The notes under the pieces were generated by a model, which was not told where the DNA came from, did not search any database, and saw nothing but the letters and a program-made list of their open reading frames with translations. Made by a program: the position numbers and the translations under genes. This document shows, piece by piece, positions 45,889 to 56,800 of a DNA stretch of 64,000 bases. The stretch lies in assembly GCF_014737315.1 (NCBI RefSeq), contig NZ_JPUF01000003.1, forward strand, positions 1 to 64,000, given 5' to 3'. Each line of letters opens with the position of its first letter. The first letter of the stretch is position 1. This stretch comes from Treponema zioleckii (GTDB taxonomy: Bacteria > Spirochaetota > Spirochaetia > Treponematales > Treponemataceae).

Positions 45889-47190
45889 TTGTCATTCAGA
45901 CTGCTATTTCCTCGAACCGGAAAAAAATCCAATGCCCGCCGAAGCCTTATCGGTGCGTTTTTCTGCATCGGATTGAGCCTTGTGCCACTCGTAATGGTGC
46001 TTTCTGTTTCTGACGGAATGATAAAAGGCATTACCGAACGAATGATTGGTTTGAGTTCAAGCCATGCAAGTTGTTTTTTTTCTCCCATGTTTGAAGGCGA
46101 ACTTGATTCTGAAAATCTTTATGCGGTTGCAGAAAAATTTAAAAACGAGCCGGGCATAACGAATGCTTATCCTGAAGTCCGTGGAATCGGGCTTGCTTCT
46201 TCCCTTGCCGGTCGCACGGGCGCTACGATTAGGGCGGTTACGAAAAACGCTTTTGAAGAAAATGCATCGTATAAAAAACTTTTTAAGATAATAGAAGGTT
46301 CTGCGTCTTTGCAAGAAAAAAATAGTGCCGTAATCGGAGAAAAATTGGCTAAAACTCTGAATCTTTCTGCGGGAAAGACTTTAAGGCTCATAACTAGCCG
46401 TGAAGGAGCGGACGGAAAAATTCTTCCAAAAATAACGTCGCTAAAAGTTGCGGGAATCGTTTCTAGCGGTTATCAGGAACTTGACGCGTTGTGGCTTTTT
46501 ATCCCGCTCGAAATGGGACTTTCAATTCTCCCGGTTTCGTCTTCAGAAATTTTTGTAGGAATCGAAACTCCTGATGCTTACAGTATTGAGCTTGACAAAA
46601 CTGTGAGCCGGTTTGAAGAAAAGTTTGGTGACCAATTTGAAATTTACAAATGGAACGAGATGAACGTTGCCGAATACGAGAATTTTGCGTCGACGCAAAT
46701 CATGCTTTTGTTCATCATGCTTTTAATCGTTCTCGTCGCTTCGGTAAACATTTCGAGCGCGCTTGTAATGCTTGTAATGGAGCGGCGAAAAGAAATCGCG
46801 ATTCTAAAAAGTCTTGGTTCTTCTCCCTCTGAAATTGCACTTTCTTTTTTGCTGACGGGGCTTGCCACCGGAGGAGCTGGAGTTTTGATTGGAATTCCGG
46901 CAGGGCTTTTTTGCGCTGCGAATTTTAATTGGATTCTTACAAAAATCGAAATTTTTGTGAACTATTTTGTGGAATTTATTTATCTTGCTGTGAATGGAAA
47001 TGTCGAGAATTTTACGCACATAAATCTTCTTGACCCGGCGTTTTATTTGCAGGAAATTCCGCTTTCGATTCCTTTGGGACAGCTTATAATAATTACGGCG
47101 GGCACGCTGATTCTTTCGCTTTTGGTGAGTGCGCTCCCGGCATTAAAAGCTGGAAAAGAAAAACCTATAGACGTTTTGAGGAAAATTTAG
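45889..47190 (+). CDS. Second LolC/LolE-type permease
   Basis: 433 residues from TTG 45889. It has the family pattern: an N-terminal membrane segment (LIGAFFCIGLSLVPLVMVLS), a periplasmic domain and three C-terminal membrane segments with the FtsX cytoplasmic motif LVMERRKEIAILKSLGSSPS. The start is uncertain because no Shine-Dalgarno site precedes 45889. An ATG at 45863 overlapping the end of lolD would give a 442-residue product if the T6 run at 45880-45885 contained one more T. Partner of the 43827 gene in an asymmetric LolCDE complex. Confidence 0.85.
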   Translation: MSFRLLFPRTGKKSNARRSLIGAFFCIGLSLVPLVMVLSVSDGMIKGITERMIGLSSSHASCFFSPMFEGELDSENLYAVAEKFKNEPGITNAYPEVRGIGLASSLAGRTGATIRAVTKNAFEENASYKKLFKIIEGSASLQEKNSAVIGEKLAKTLNLSAGKTLRLITSREGADGKILPKITSLKVAGIVSSGYQELDALWLFIPLEMGLSILPVSSSEIFVGIETPDAYSIELDKTVSRFEEKFGDQFEIYKWNEMNVAEYENFASTQIMLLFIMLLIVLVASVNISSALVMLVMERRKEIAILKSLGSSPSEIALSFLLTGLATGGAGVLIGIPAGLFCAANFNWILTKIEIFVNYFVEFIYLAVNGNVENFTHINLLDPAFYLQEIPLSIPLGQLIIITAGTLILSLLVSALPALKAGKEKPIDVLRKI

Positions 47191-47270
47191 CTACTTTAAA
47201 GATATTGCGAAGTGAATTATTATTTAGCTCAGATTGTTTTGGTTTCTAAGTGATTTTATAGGAAGTTTTT

Positions 47271-47798
47271 ATGATTTGTGATTTATGTCAGGAACACGAG
47301 GCTGTTCTTTTTATTGAGCAAGCGAATGTAGAAAACAAACGAAAATTGAATCTTTGTATTGAATGTGCAAAAAAATATGGAATCACGCCAGAGTCAAAAA
47401 GTATCGGAAAATCTCTGGCTTTGCTTTTTGACACGTTCGCCAAAGCTGTCGGAAAAAAAGCTTCCGAGGATGAAAAAAAATTGTGCCCGGTTTGCGGGGC
47501 AAGTCTTGCATTTATCAAAATGAATCGTGCGGCTGGCTGCCCTGAGTGCTATTCGATTTTCAAAAATGATATAAGCGAAATCTTTAAGAATATCGGGGTT
47601 ACTTCAAAATATGCGGGAACAATGCCGAAACGATTAAAGAATTTCCGTTCGGTGCTCACGGACAGAATCGTTATTCAGTCAAAACTCGAAGAATCTCTTA
47701 AAAACGAAGATTACGAAAAGGCTGCGATTTACCGTGATTATCTGAGAGCTTTGGAAAAATCGCCAGTGGCAGAAGGAGGATTTGAAGATGGCAAATGA
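47271..47798 (+). CDS. mcsA: McsA-like zinc-finger activator protein
   Basis: 175 residues. Four CxxC pairs (CDLC, CIEC, CPVC, CPEC) form two zinc ribbons in the N-terminal 105 residues, followed by a UVR motif (KLEESLKNEDYEKAAIYRDY). In Bacillus, McsA activates the arginine kinase McsB and works with ClpC. Here the gene also overlaps mcsB and is followed by clpC, which strongly supports the identity. Upstream I found neither ctsR nor a recognisable CtsR or CIRCE operator. Confidence 0.88.
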   Translation: MICDLCQEHEAVLFIEQANVENKRKLNLCIECAKKYGITPESKSIGKSLALLFDTFAKAVGKKASEDEKKLCPVCGASLAFIKMNRAAGCPECYSIFKNDISEIFKNIGVTSKYAGTMPKRLKNFRSVLTDRIVIQSKLEESLKNEDYEKAAIYRDYLRALEKSPVAEGGFEDGK

Positions 47799-48868
47799 TG
47801 CTTGGTACACTGAAAGTGGGCCTGACAACGACGTTGTTCTTTCCACCAGAGTTCGTTTTGCCCGCGATCTTGCGAATTTTCCTTTTCCTGTAAAATTTAA
47901 GGATGATGATGCCCAGCGCGTGCGAACCCTCGTTTTTGATTCATTTTCCCATTTTTCGGATCCTGATTGCTATCAGGCTGTTCTTACTTCCGACCTTGAC
48001 GAAATGGGCAGGCAGATTCTTTGCGAGCGCGGTGTTTTGGAGCGTTCCACACCGATTTCTGACGGCACTGGAATTGTAATAAAAACGGACGGAACGATTT
48101 CTTGCCTTGTAAATGACAACGACCATGTTCGGATTTCTTCGTTTGTGGCTGGTTTTGACGGAAAAAAGGCCTTTGAACTTTGCAAGGCCGTTGATGATGA
48201 GATGCAGAATTCTGTTCAGTTTGCGGCAAGCTACGATTGGGGATTTTTAACTTCCTCGTTGAATGACTGTGGCAGCGGAATGAAAGTTTCTTGCAGGGTT
48301 CACCTGCCGACTCTTTCATTTTCTGAAAAAAATCGGGGAGCTTTTTAAAGAACTTTCAGAAAAAAATATCGTCATAAAAGATTGCTACGGAGTTGGCGGA
48401 CTAAAATCTTCATCTCTCGGATTCTTTTACCAGATTTCAACAAAATCGGCGCAGTCTGGCTCCGAGATTGAGCAGATGGCAAATCTTCTTGCGGCGGTCA
48501 AATATCTTACCGAGCAGGAGCGAAAATGTCGTGAAAATATTTTGTTCGAAAAACCGACGGAAGTTCGTGATTTGATTTATCGAACTTACGCTAGATTGAA
48601 ATTTTCTTTTTTGGTTCCGCTTCGCGAAGCTATCGAGTCAATTTCGCTGGTAAAGTGGGGAAAAAATCTTGGTCTTTTTTCTGGAATCGAAGATTCTGAG
48701 TTGAGTGCCATGCTTTATCGGGTTATGGAAGGGCACTTGAAATTCGTTCTGAAAACTAGAAAAATAAACTTACCTGCCGACGTGGGTTCTGACAAACTTC
48801 TAAAAGAAAACTATCTTCGGGGGCTAATTCTCCAAGAGGCGTTTGAGAATCTAAAAATAATCGCTTAA
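47788..48868 (+). CDS. mcsB: McsB-like protein arginine kinase, frameshifted, altered active site
   Basis: In Bacillus, McsB phosphorylates arginines and tags proteins for ClpCP. The frame breaks at the A7 run at 48326-48332; removing one A gives 359 residues, the normal length. STRVRFARDLANFPFP and NDNDHVRI fit the phosphagen-kinase fold. Several catalytic positions differ. The family motif CPTNVGTGLR reads SLNDCGSGMK here, so the reactive Cys is Ser and the Arg is Lys. A Cys occurs four positions later. The YGEG motif is YGVG. ATG 47788 follows AGGAGG and overlaps mcsA. It may be a divergent or inactive kinase. Confidence 0.85.
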
Positions 48869-48885
48869 GATTATGAGGGGATAAC

Positions 48886-51468
48886 ATGAAGGGATTATCA
48901 GTTTTAGCACAAAAACTTTTGACGACGCTTGCCCAGGAAGAGGGCAGAAAAAGCGGGTCGGTTGAACTAAAGCCGGAACACGTTCTTCTGGCGCTCCTAA
49001 AAAATGCACAGGGCTACGGATATCAACTTTTGCAGGCTCTTGGAATCAATGTTCTCTCATATCAGCTTATTCTTGAGCAAAGTCTTGAAACGAGAAGTCC
49101 GCTCTCGGATTTAAGTGAACTTCCTCCGTCCCGACGGCTTCGTACTATGCTTGATGTTGCCGTAATTGAGTCGCGCTCGCTCCGAAACGACTACGTTGGA
49201 ACCGAGCACTTGATTTTGGGCGCTATCCGTGAGGAATACAGCGAAAGTGCGAAATTTTTTGAGCAGTGCGGAATTACGATTGACGTTGTTCGAAAGACTA
49301 TAAAAAGCATTCAGCAGAAAAATAATTTTGCGAGCGAGGATTACGATTCAGCTTCTGGCGGAAATCCGAATGCGGAAGCTCAAAAAGAATACGCGAATAT
49401 GCGCTCGCCTCAGCCAAATAATACCAAGAAGACTTTCCTTTCTGAGTTTACCCGCGATTTGACGCAGTTTTTCCACGACGGAAAAATGGATCCTGTCGTC
49501 GGTCGTTCAAAAGAAATTCAGCGCGTGATTCAGATTTTGAGCCGTCGTTCAAAAAACAATCCTATTCTTCTCGGAGAGCCTGGTGTCGGAAAAACTGCCG
49601 TTGCCGAAGGTCTTGCACAAGCGATTGCAAATGGCGACGTTCCGTTCAATCTCAGCGGTAAGCGAGTTCTTTCCCTCGATTTAACGGCGATGGTTGCAGG
49701 AACAAAGTATCGCGGCGATTTTGAGGAACGAATGAAGCGAATGATGAAGGAAGTAAAGGAAAGCGGAAACATCATTCTTTTTATTGACGAACTTCACATG
49801 ATTATTGGAGCCGGAAGCCCAGAAGGCACGATGGATGCCTCTAATATTTTAAAGCCTGCTTTGAGTCGTGGCGAAATCCAGATTGTGGGTGCGACAACGT
49901 TCAAAGAGTATCGAAAATACATCGAAAAAGATACTGCGCTTGAGCGTCGGTTCCAAACCGTAAAAGTTGACGAACCTGTTTACGAGGACAGCGTAAAAAT
50001 CCTTGACGGTTTAAAAAAACAATACGAAGATTTTCACAACGTAATTTATGATGAAGGAGTTATTCCTGCAATCGTAAAACTAAGTATGCGCTATCTTCCT
50101 GAGCGTCATCTTCCTGACAAGGCTATTGATATTCTTGATGAGGCTGGAAGTGCAAAGAAGATTCAGGAAGTTGTAAAGCCGGCCGAGCTTGCCGACCTTG
50201 AAAAGGCTATTGAAGAACTTGGGAACGAAAAAGATGAGCTTGTCGCAAATCAGGATTATGAGCGTGCCGCAATGGTCCGCGACAAGGTGCGTGAATTAAA
50301 AGCCAAACTTGAAACGTTCAATAATTATTGGAAGAATAATTCAAGCACCATAAAAAAGCATGTTACTGTTGCAGACATTTCAAAAATCATTGCCGACATG
50401 ACGGGAATTCCTGTTGAGCAGCTTGATGAAAATGAATCTTCTAAGCTTCTTAAAATGGAAGAAACAATTCACAAAGATGTTATCGGGCAAGATGAGGCTG
50501 TAAAACTTTTGAGCGGAACAATCCGCCGTAGCAGGGCAGGAATTTCTAGTCCGAACCGTCCGATTGGTTCGTTTATTTTCCTGGGGCCAACTGGCGTCGG
50601 AAAAACACAACTCGCAAAAGCCCTTGCAAAATTTCTTTTCGGCTCCGAGGACGCGCTTCTTAGAATCGATATGAGCGATTTTATGGAAAAGCATACAGCT
50701 TCGCGTCTTGTTGGTGCGCCTCCGGGATATATCGGTTTTGACGAGGGCGGCTCTCTTACTGAGCGAGTCCGTCATAAGCCTTACAGCGTGGTTCTTCTTG
50801 ATGAAATCGAAAAAGCTCACCCTGATATTTTCAATTTGCTTTTGCAGCTTTTGGAAGAGGGTGAGCTTCGCGACAATCTTGGGCATAGCGTAAACTTTAG
50901 GAATACTGTCGTGATTATGACGAGTAATGCGGGGGCTAGGCAAATTACTTCAGAGCGAAAACTCGGGTTTGCATCCCTTTCGAACGGATTTCTTCCTGCG
51001 GAGGAAATCAAGGCAAACGCAATGGAAGAGCTTAAGAAAATCATGAATCCTGAGCTTATAAACCGAATTGACGACATTGTGGTTTTTGAGCCGCTCAGTC
51101 GAGAACAGATTTCTAAGATTCTTGACATTCAGATTTCCGAACTTGAAGATAGACTCAAAGACCGTGCTTTGCAGCTTGTTATAAAACCTAAAGCCCGCGA
51201 GTATCTTCTTGACAACGGTTACGACCCGAATATGGGGGCGCGTCCGATGCGTCGTTTGATTCAGACGGAGATAGAGGATCCGCTTTCAATGCTGATTCTT
51301 GAAGGAAAAACTGAAGAAAACGGCAAGGTTAACGTGGATTTTGATGGCGAAAAACTTTTTGTAAAAGCCGTTAAGCCCAGGCGAAGCATTGAGTCAAAGC
51401 AGGAACTTTTGATTTCTGAAAAAATTGACGGCAGTGCCGGCAACGAAACTGAATCTGGACAGGACTAA
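48886..51468 (+). CDS. clpC: ATP-dependent protease ATPase subunit ClpC
   Basis: 860-residue AAA+ unfoldase that feeds substrates to ClpP. The double Clp-N domain (residues 1-145) is followed by AAA-1 with [13 protein letters not shown] and Walker [11 protein letters not shown], a middle domain with a UVR-like pattern ([20 protein letters not shown]), AAA-2 with [14 protein letters not shown] and [13 protein letters not shown], and the C-terminal D2-small domain. The ClpP-binding loop is not marked clearly. It ends the mcsA-mcsB-clpC operon; an AGGGG Shine-Dalgarno site precedes it. Confidence 0.95.
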   Translation: MKGLSVLAQKLLTTLAQEEGRKSGSVELKPEHVLLALLKNAQGYGYQLLQALGINVLSYQLILEQSLETRSPLSDLSELPPSRRLRTMLDVAVIESRSLRNDYVGTEHLILGAIREEYSESAKFFEQCGITIDVVRKTIKSIQQKNNFASEDYDSASGGNPNAEAQKEYANMRSPQPNNTKKTFLSEFTRDLTQFFHDGKMDPVVGRSKEIQRVIQILSRRSKNNPILLGEPGVGKTAVAEGLAQAIANGDVPFNLSGKRVLSLDLTAMVAGTKYRGDFEERMKRMMKEVKESGNIILFIDELHMIIGAGSPEGTMDASNILKPALSRGEIQIVGATTFKEYRKYIEKDTALERRFQTVKVDEPVYEDSVKILDGLKKQYEDFHNVIYDEGVIPAIVKLSMRYLPERHLPDKAIDILDEAGSAKKIQEVVKPAELADLEKAIEELGNEKDELVANQDYERAAMVRDKVRELKAKLETFNNYWKNNSSTIKKHVTVADISKIIADMTGIPVEQLDENESSKLLKMEETIHKDVIGQDEAVKLLSGTIRRSRAGISSPNRPIGSFIFLGPTGVGKTQLAKALAKFLFGSEDALLRIDMSDFMEKHTASRLVGAPPGYIGFDEGGSLTERVRHKPYSVVLLDEIEKAHPDIFNLLLQLLEEGELRDNLGHSVNFRNTVVIMTSNAGARQITSERKLGFASLSNGFLPAEEIKANAMEELKKIMNPELINRIDDIVVFEPLSREQISKILDIQISELEDRLKDRALQLVIKPKAREYLLDNGYDPNMGARPMRRLIQTEIEDPLSMLILEGKTEENGKVNVDFDGEKLFVKAVKPRRSIESKQELLISEKIDGSAGNETESGQD

Positions 51469-51581
51469 AAGACTATGAAACTGGCTAAAAATAGATTTTT
51501 TCTTGATTCAAGGCAGGTTATGCTTTATCAGGTTTATTACAGAAAAATTTATAATTTTAAAGACTGATTTTGGAGGTTCTT

Positions 51582-51776
51582 ATGGCTTGGGGAGACAAGA
51601 AAAATGTCGTTACTGACAGCGGTTATTATTGGGATGACGAAGAGAAGAGCTGGCTTCCAGTTCCGCTCGAAAATCGTTCGCCGAATGAAATCATGTCGGA
51701 ATGGCAGAAACAAAATCCTGATTTAAAAGCCGAAGAACACTTTAGAATCAGCGGAAATAAAGAGCTTTCTATTTAA
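51582..51776 (+). CDS. Small hypothetical protein (64 aa)
   Basis: Starts MAWGDKKNVVTDSGYYWDDE after GGAGGTTCTT, which decides the start. The product is hydrophilic, with Trp and Tyr near the N-terminus (GYYWDDEEKSWLPVPLENRS) and a short helical end. No signal peptide. It lies alone between clpC and tyrS. Function not recognisable. Confidence 0.65.
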   Translation: MAWGDKKNVVTDSGYYWDDEEKSWLPVPLENRSPNEIMSEWQKQNPDLKAEEHFRISGNKELSI

Positions 51777-51826
51777 TTGTGCCAACAGCACTTTGATTTT
51801 GAATTTAAAACTTTTTGGAGAATAAA

Positions 51827-53071
51827 ATGAATATTGCACTTGAAACATTAAAGGCACGTGGATTTTTTGCGCAGTGCACAGATGAGCAGGCCTTGAGCGA
51901 CAAAATGGACAAAGGTCCTATAACATTCTATGTTGGTTGCGATCCTACAGGTCCTTCGCTTCATATTGGGCACATGGTTCCGTTCTTTGCGCTTCGTCAT
52001 CTTAGAAAATTCGGTCATCATGGAATCGCGTTGATTGGTGGCGGAACTGCAAGAATTGGTGACCCGTCAGGCAAAACTGAGATGCGAAAAATGATTACTT
52101 ACGAGCAGATTGACGACAATGTAAAGCACATTCAGGCACAGCTCGACAAGTTCATCGGTTTTGACGGCGAAACTGCATTCAGCGACAACAACAAGCATTG
52201 GCTCGCAGACCTTAACTACATTGACTTTTTGCGTGACATTGGTTCTTGCTTTTCTGTAAACAAAATGCTCACTTTTGAGGCTTACAAGCAGCGTCTTGAG
52301 CGCGGTCTTTCATTCATCGAATTCAACTACCAGCTTTTGCAGGCTTATGATTTTTACATGCTTCACCAGCGACATAATTGTGTTTTGCAGATTGGAGGCG
52401 ATGACCAGTGGGGAAACATTACTGCTGGCGTTGATTTGATTCGTCGTAAGCTTGGCGGAACAGAGGAACTTAACGCGGAGCATCAGGTCTTTGGACTTAC
52501 GTTCCCTCTTATCACTCGTTCCGACGGAAAGAAAATGGGAAAAACCGAAAAAGGCGCAATCTTTCTTGACGAGTCTCTTACTTCTGTTTTTGACTTCTTC
52601 CAGTATTGGCGAAATGTTGCGGATCCAGATGTTGAGAAATTCTTTAAATTGTTCACTTTCCTTGAGCTCGACGAGATTTCTAAAATTTGCTCAGGCGACA
52701 TTAACGCGGCAAAAGAGCGACTTGCCTACGAAGTTACATCGATTATCCACGGAAAAGAGAAGGCTGACAGCGCACTTGCAGGTGCTAAGGCCGCTTTCTC
52801 TGGCGAGGGTGACAAAACTCAGATGCCTACAGTTGAAATCGAAAAATCTAGCGTTGAAGCCGGAATTGGTGTTTTGAATCTTTTTGTTCAGGCTGGACTT
52901 TGTGCTTCGAACGGCGAAGCTCGCCGACTCATTCAGGGAAAGGGAGCTTCTTTGAACGGAGAGGTTCTTGAAAATCCTACGCAGGTAATTAACCTTTCGA
53001 ATCTCGACAAAGACGGCGAATTGGTTCTTAAAGCCGGAAAGAAGAAATTTGCCCGTGTCGTTTTAAAATAG
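51827..53071 (+). CDS. tyrS: Tyrosyl-tRNA synthetase
   Basis: 414-residue class I synthetase that charges tRNA-Tyr. The HIGH-type motif is PSLHIGHM (about residue 45), the KMSKS-type motif SDGKKMGKTEKGAIFLD. The tyrosine site region YQLLQAYDFYMLHQRH and GGDDQWGNITAGVDL are standard. A C-terminal S4 domain (FVQAGLCASNGEARRLIQGK) is present. ATG 51827 follows TTGGAGA. A strong terminator follows. Confidence 0.96.
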   Translation: MNIALETLKARGFFAQCTDEQALSDKMDKGPITFYVGCDPTGPSLHIGHMVPFFALRHLRKFGHHGIALIGGGTARIGDPSGKTEMRKMITYEQIDDNVKHIQAQLDKFIGFDGETAFSDNNKHWLADLNYIDFLRDIGSCFSVNKMLTFEAYKQRLERGLSFIEFNYQLLQAYDFYMLHQRHNCVLQIGGDDQWGNITAGVDLIRRKLGGTEELNAEHQVFGLTFPLITRSDGKKMGKTEKGAIFLDESLTSVFDFFQYWRNVADPDVEKFFKLFTFLELDEISKICSGDINAAKERLAYEVTSIIHGKEKADSALAGAKAAFSGEGDKTQMPTVEIEKSSVEAGIGVLNLFVQAGLCASNGEARRLIQGKGASLNGEVLENPTQVINLSNLDKDGELVLKAGKKKFARVVLK

Positions 53072-53077
53072 TCTTGT

Positions 53078-53117
53078 AGGTATCTTAGAAAACTCTGTTA
53101 GTTTTCCGAGGCTTCCT
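53078..53117. repeat. Imperfect inverted repeat, possible copy 3
   Basis: AGGTATCTTAGAAAAC and GTTTTCCGAGGCTTCCT pair imperfectly around TCTGTTA, 7 bases after the tyrS stop codon. The layout resembles the repeats at 2763 and 41690 but the sequence is more diverged. Confidence 0.4.
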
Positions 53118-53142
53118 TATCTATTTTTGAATTTTTCATATT

Positions 53143-53187
53143 AAACTCGGTTTAAGAAATCAAAAATCTTTAGACCGAGTTTTTTTT
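53143..53187 (+). terminator. Intrinsic terminator of tyrS
   Basis: AAACTCGGTTTAAGA pairs with TCTTTAGACCGAGTTT around a small loop, followed by eight T. Confidence 0.9.
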
Positions 53188-53298
53188 ATTTCTCCCTAAA
53201 TAATTTTTTTCAAATTCCGATATAGAGATAGTGGGACTTTAGATAACCTAAAAAATTGCGTTTAGGATTTCATAAAAGGCCTTTTTTGGGGATAGAAA

Positions 53299-53817
53299 AT
53301 GAAAAAACGGTGGGGATGTTCTCTTATATTGTTGTTTTTGGTGGCAGCAATTTGTCAGGCAAAAACAATATCAGTTCAAGTAGTTCAAAATAATCCTGGT
53401 CAGGAAAGAATCTGGGAAACTACAAATCTTGTTGAACAATCTATAATTGACTATTTTTTTGATGATGGAAATATTGTGTCAAATTCTCCGATTTGGATTA
53501 GTTCATCAGATGACAAAAAAAATCATGGTGCACTCAACGCTGCCCTAATAGAGAACTCTGAGGGGGGAATGGAATTCTTGGTTCGCGTTGAAGTTTTTTT
53601 TAATACGAGCAAATCTTCTAACCCTGATGCGCCGCTTCTCGAAAATATCGAAAAAATTGAATGGAAAATTTATTCAGTTGATTCTGGAAAAGAGGTATCT
53701 TCGGGAAACGAAAAACCTCAAAAAATCACTCTTAGCAATAACAATGAGCTTGGAATAAAAACTTTTGCGTATCTTGTGTCTGGAAAAATAAACAAAGCTC
53801 TGGACGGCAGAAAATAG
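53299..53817 (+). CDS. Exported hypothetical protein (172 aa)
   Basis: Signal peptide LILLFLVAAICQA, cut near residue 21. The mature part is beta-rich and soluble, with no Cys after the signal, so not a lipoprotein. Sequences such as TTNLVEQSIIDYFFDDGNIV and VRVEVFFNTSKSSNPDAPL show no motif I know. It precedes the large SPOR protein by 19 bases and probably shares its transcript; perhaps a periplasmic partner. Confidence 0.7.
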   Translation: MKKRWGCSLILLFLVAAICQAKTISVQVVQNNPGQERIWETTNLVEQSIIDYFFDDGNIVSNSPIWISSSDDKKNHGALNAALIENSEGGMEFLVRVEVFFNTSKSSNPDAPLLENIEKIEWKIYSVDSGKEVSSGNEKPQKITLSNNNELGIKTFAYLVSGKINKALDGRK

Positions 53818-53836
53818 TTGTGAAGAGGGGAATAAA

Positions 53837-56800
53837 ATGAAAAAATTAATTACTTTTATATTAACAATTTTTACTGTTGCTTTCATTTATGCAGCTGCAA
53901 AACCTTCTCTTGACGGTCGGGCTATCGTGGCAGATTCAGGAACGATGCCGAAAGGCCTTTTTGCCAGAACTGTAGGGTATTTGCCTGGCGACAGTATTCG
54001 CGTTACGAATCCTGAAAATGGTGCGATTGTAGATATTCTTGTTCTTGGTGCAATTGACCCTAGCGAAGGAGTTGCAATTTTGCTTTCTCCAGAGGCTGCC
54101 GCTGCACTTGGAATTAAAAAAGGCTCAAATGCCCAGGTAAAACTCACCAAGCGTTCCGGAACTATGGAAGAAAATGCTTCGGGAACGGCTGTTGTTGCAA
54201 AATCAAATGCCGAAAAAACTGAAACTGAAACTGAAAATTCCGACTCAGAAATTGAGAATAAAGATGAAGTAGAAAAATCTTCTCAGCCAGTTGTAATGGT
54301 TCAGCCTGTAAAAAAGGAAGACCCAGTAAAGACTGATGACGAAAAAGCTCAGTCTAACGATGAGCCAGATGATGTTAGCGAAGTTACAGATGAAGTTTCT
54401 GAGCCTAAGGAAGAGGACTCTAATCTTGCCACTGAGGAGCCTAAAGAAGAACTTTCGGCCGAAGTTGATAGTCCTGCCGAAGAAGTTCCAGAACCTTTAT
54501 CTTCAAACGAGGAACCTGTAACTCCTGTTCAGCCTGTTGAAGAAAAGACTCCAGAAGCTGTTCAAAAAACAGAAGAGCCTGAAAATGAGCCTCAGAACGA
54601 AACTGAAGAAGAAGAGGTTGTTAGTCCAGTGTCTGAAGTTGAAGAAACTGGAGAGGCTCCTGTCGAAGAAATTTCTGAAATGTCTACTGAGGAAGTTCCA
54701 GCAGCAGAAGAAAATGTTCCAGCCGAGATTGACGAAAAATCAGAAGATATTGAAGAAGAACTTCCTGAACAGCCAGTTGAAACAACTCAGGAACCTGTTG
54801 CTGAAAAATCTTCAGAAATTCCTGCTCCAGAAAAGAATCTTGCTCCTGCCGCTACGAATGTAGCAGACGAAAATCTTTCGTCTGCTGCTCCTTCAAAACA
54901 GCAGGTTGTTCTTGTTCCAAAGCCGAAAGCAGAAGAAAAAGAAGAAATACTTCCTCCTGTTGAAGAAGAGTATCCTGGCGACTTTGTAGAGCCAAAAGAA
55001 AACAATGGACCGTTGCAGCCAGTTGTTCTTGTTCAAAAAAATGAAAGTAAGGCCAACGAAGTAAAAACTGAGAATGAACAACCTGTAGAAAACCTTACCG
55101 AACCTGAGATGCCTAAAGTAGAAGAACCGCCTGTTGAAGAATCTCCAAAAACAGAAATTGGTTCTGAGGAAAAAGAAGAGCCTGTTGCTGATAGCCAAGA
55201 GGTTTCAGAGCCAGTTTCAGACGAGACGTTGATAGAAGAGACGGTTGAGCCTGAGGCTGAGAAGACTGAGCCTGCAGAAAATTCAGAGCTTCCTCCTACG
55301 GAAGAAACTCCAAATGAGGAAGTTGTTGAATCAGAGCCAGAAAAAACAGAGACTCCTGTTGAAATATTGGAGCCTACTTCTGACGAGGAAAATGCTGAAG
55401 AAAAACCTGCAGAGGATGATGATGAAATTGATAGAACTTTACCAACTCATATTGAAGAGTTGCCAACTCCAAAGAAAAAGAAACAGTCTGTAGAGGTCGT
55501 TCCGGTTGATGATAAAGCTGTAGAAAACGATCCTGTTCTTGCTGTTGAATCTGACGATGAGGATAGTGAAACTCCTGTTGAAACTGAAACAGCGGATAAT
55601 ACCGTTCCTGTTGAGGCAGTTGACGAAGAAAAAACTGTAGAAATAACAGAAACTGCTCAAGAGGAAGCTCCAGCTGAAAGTGTGGAAGAGGAAAAACCTG
55701 CTATAGCCGAGGAAGAAACTCCTTCCGAAAGCGTGGAAGAAGAGGTCCCATCGATTCCGCAGGAAGAGGAGCCTGCAGAGGCTGTGAGCGAAGAAACGCC
55801 GGAGCCAGTTGCGGAGGAAACTCCTTCCGAAAGCGTGGAAGAAGAAGCGCCGTCGATTCCGCAGGAAGAGGAGCCTGCAGAGGCTGTGAGCGAAGAAACG
55901 CCGGAGCCAGTTGTGGAGGAAACTCCTTCCGAAAGCGTGGAAGAAGAAGCGCCGTCGATTCCGCAGGAAGAGGAGCCTGCAGAGGCTGTGAGCGAAGAAA
56001 CACCGGAGCCGGTTGCGGAGAAAACTCCTTCCGAAAGCGTAGAAGAGGAAAATCCGTCAGAAACTGTATCTGAGGAAGTTCCTTCTGTTGTTGAGGAAGA
56101 AAATACAGAAGAAGAAAACGTTGAAGAAGAAGTTCCTGCCGCTGTTGAGGATAAGGCCGAAGAAGCAACTCCTGAGCCAGAAGAGGAAAGTGCCCCAGAG
56201 AGCGTTGAGGAAGAACTTCCTTCTGAGCCGGTTTCTGAGCCTGCCCGTGCAGAAGACCCTGCGGAGCTTCCTGCAGCCGAGCCTGTAGAAACTATAGAAA
56301 TGGCGAAAGAGCCTGAAACTGTCGAAACTGCTTCTGAACCGATTTCAGAAACTGCACCTGCAGAAAAATATGATTCAATTGTTCTTATCCCAACGGATAT
56401 GAATCCGCCAAAGAGTGAGTCTGTTGCTGCTGTTTCTGTTGAAAAGGAAGATGAAGCGCTTCCTGTAGAAGAAACTTCTCCTGCAGCCGCAAAAGTTGTT
56501 GAGGATGATATAAAAATTGATGTGAAACCTGTCGAAAGCGAAAAAGCTGAGTCGGCAAAACCGATTGTTTCGGAAAAACTTTCGGACTACGTTGTTTCAG
56601 CAGAAAATCTTGAACAAGAAAAATACTATGTTCAGATTTCAACAATTAGTAGCGAAGAAAGTATTATGAAGATTGTCAGAAAATACGGAAGCAAATATCC
56701 GTTTGTGCTTGTTCCTAATGCACGTGGAAATGCCTACTCTGTAATGGTTGGTCCGCTGACAATCGATGAATATGGAACCGTCCTTGAAAGGTTCAAGGTT

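Noticed and set aside
47191-47270. CtsR or CIRCE operator before mcsA
   Set aside because: Neither the GGTCAAA-type heptad repeat nor TTAGCACTC-N9-GAGTGCTAA can be found.
55701-56168. Leu/Pro/Gln-rich minus-strand frame with repeats
   Set aside because: It repeats only because it is antisense to the 102-bp tandem repeats of the SPOR gene.
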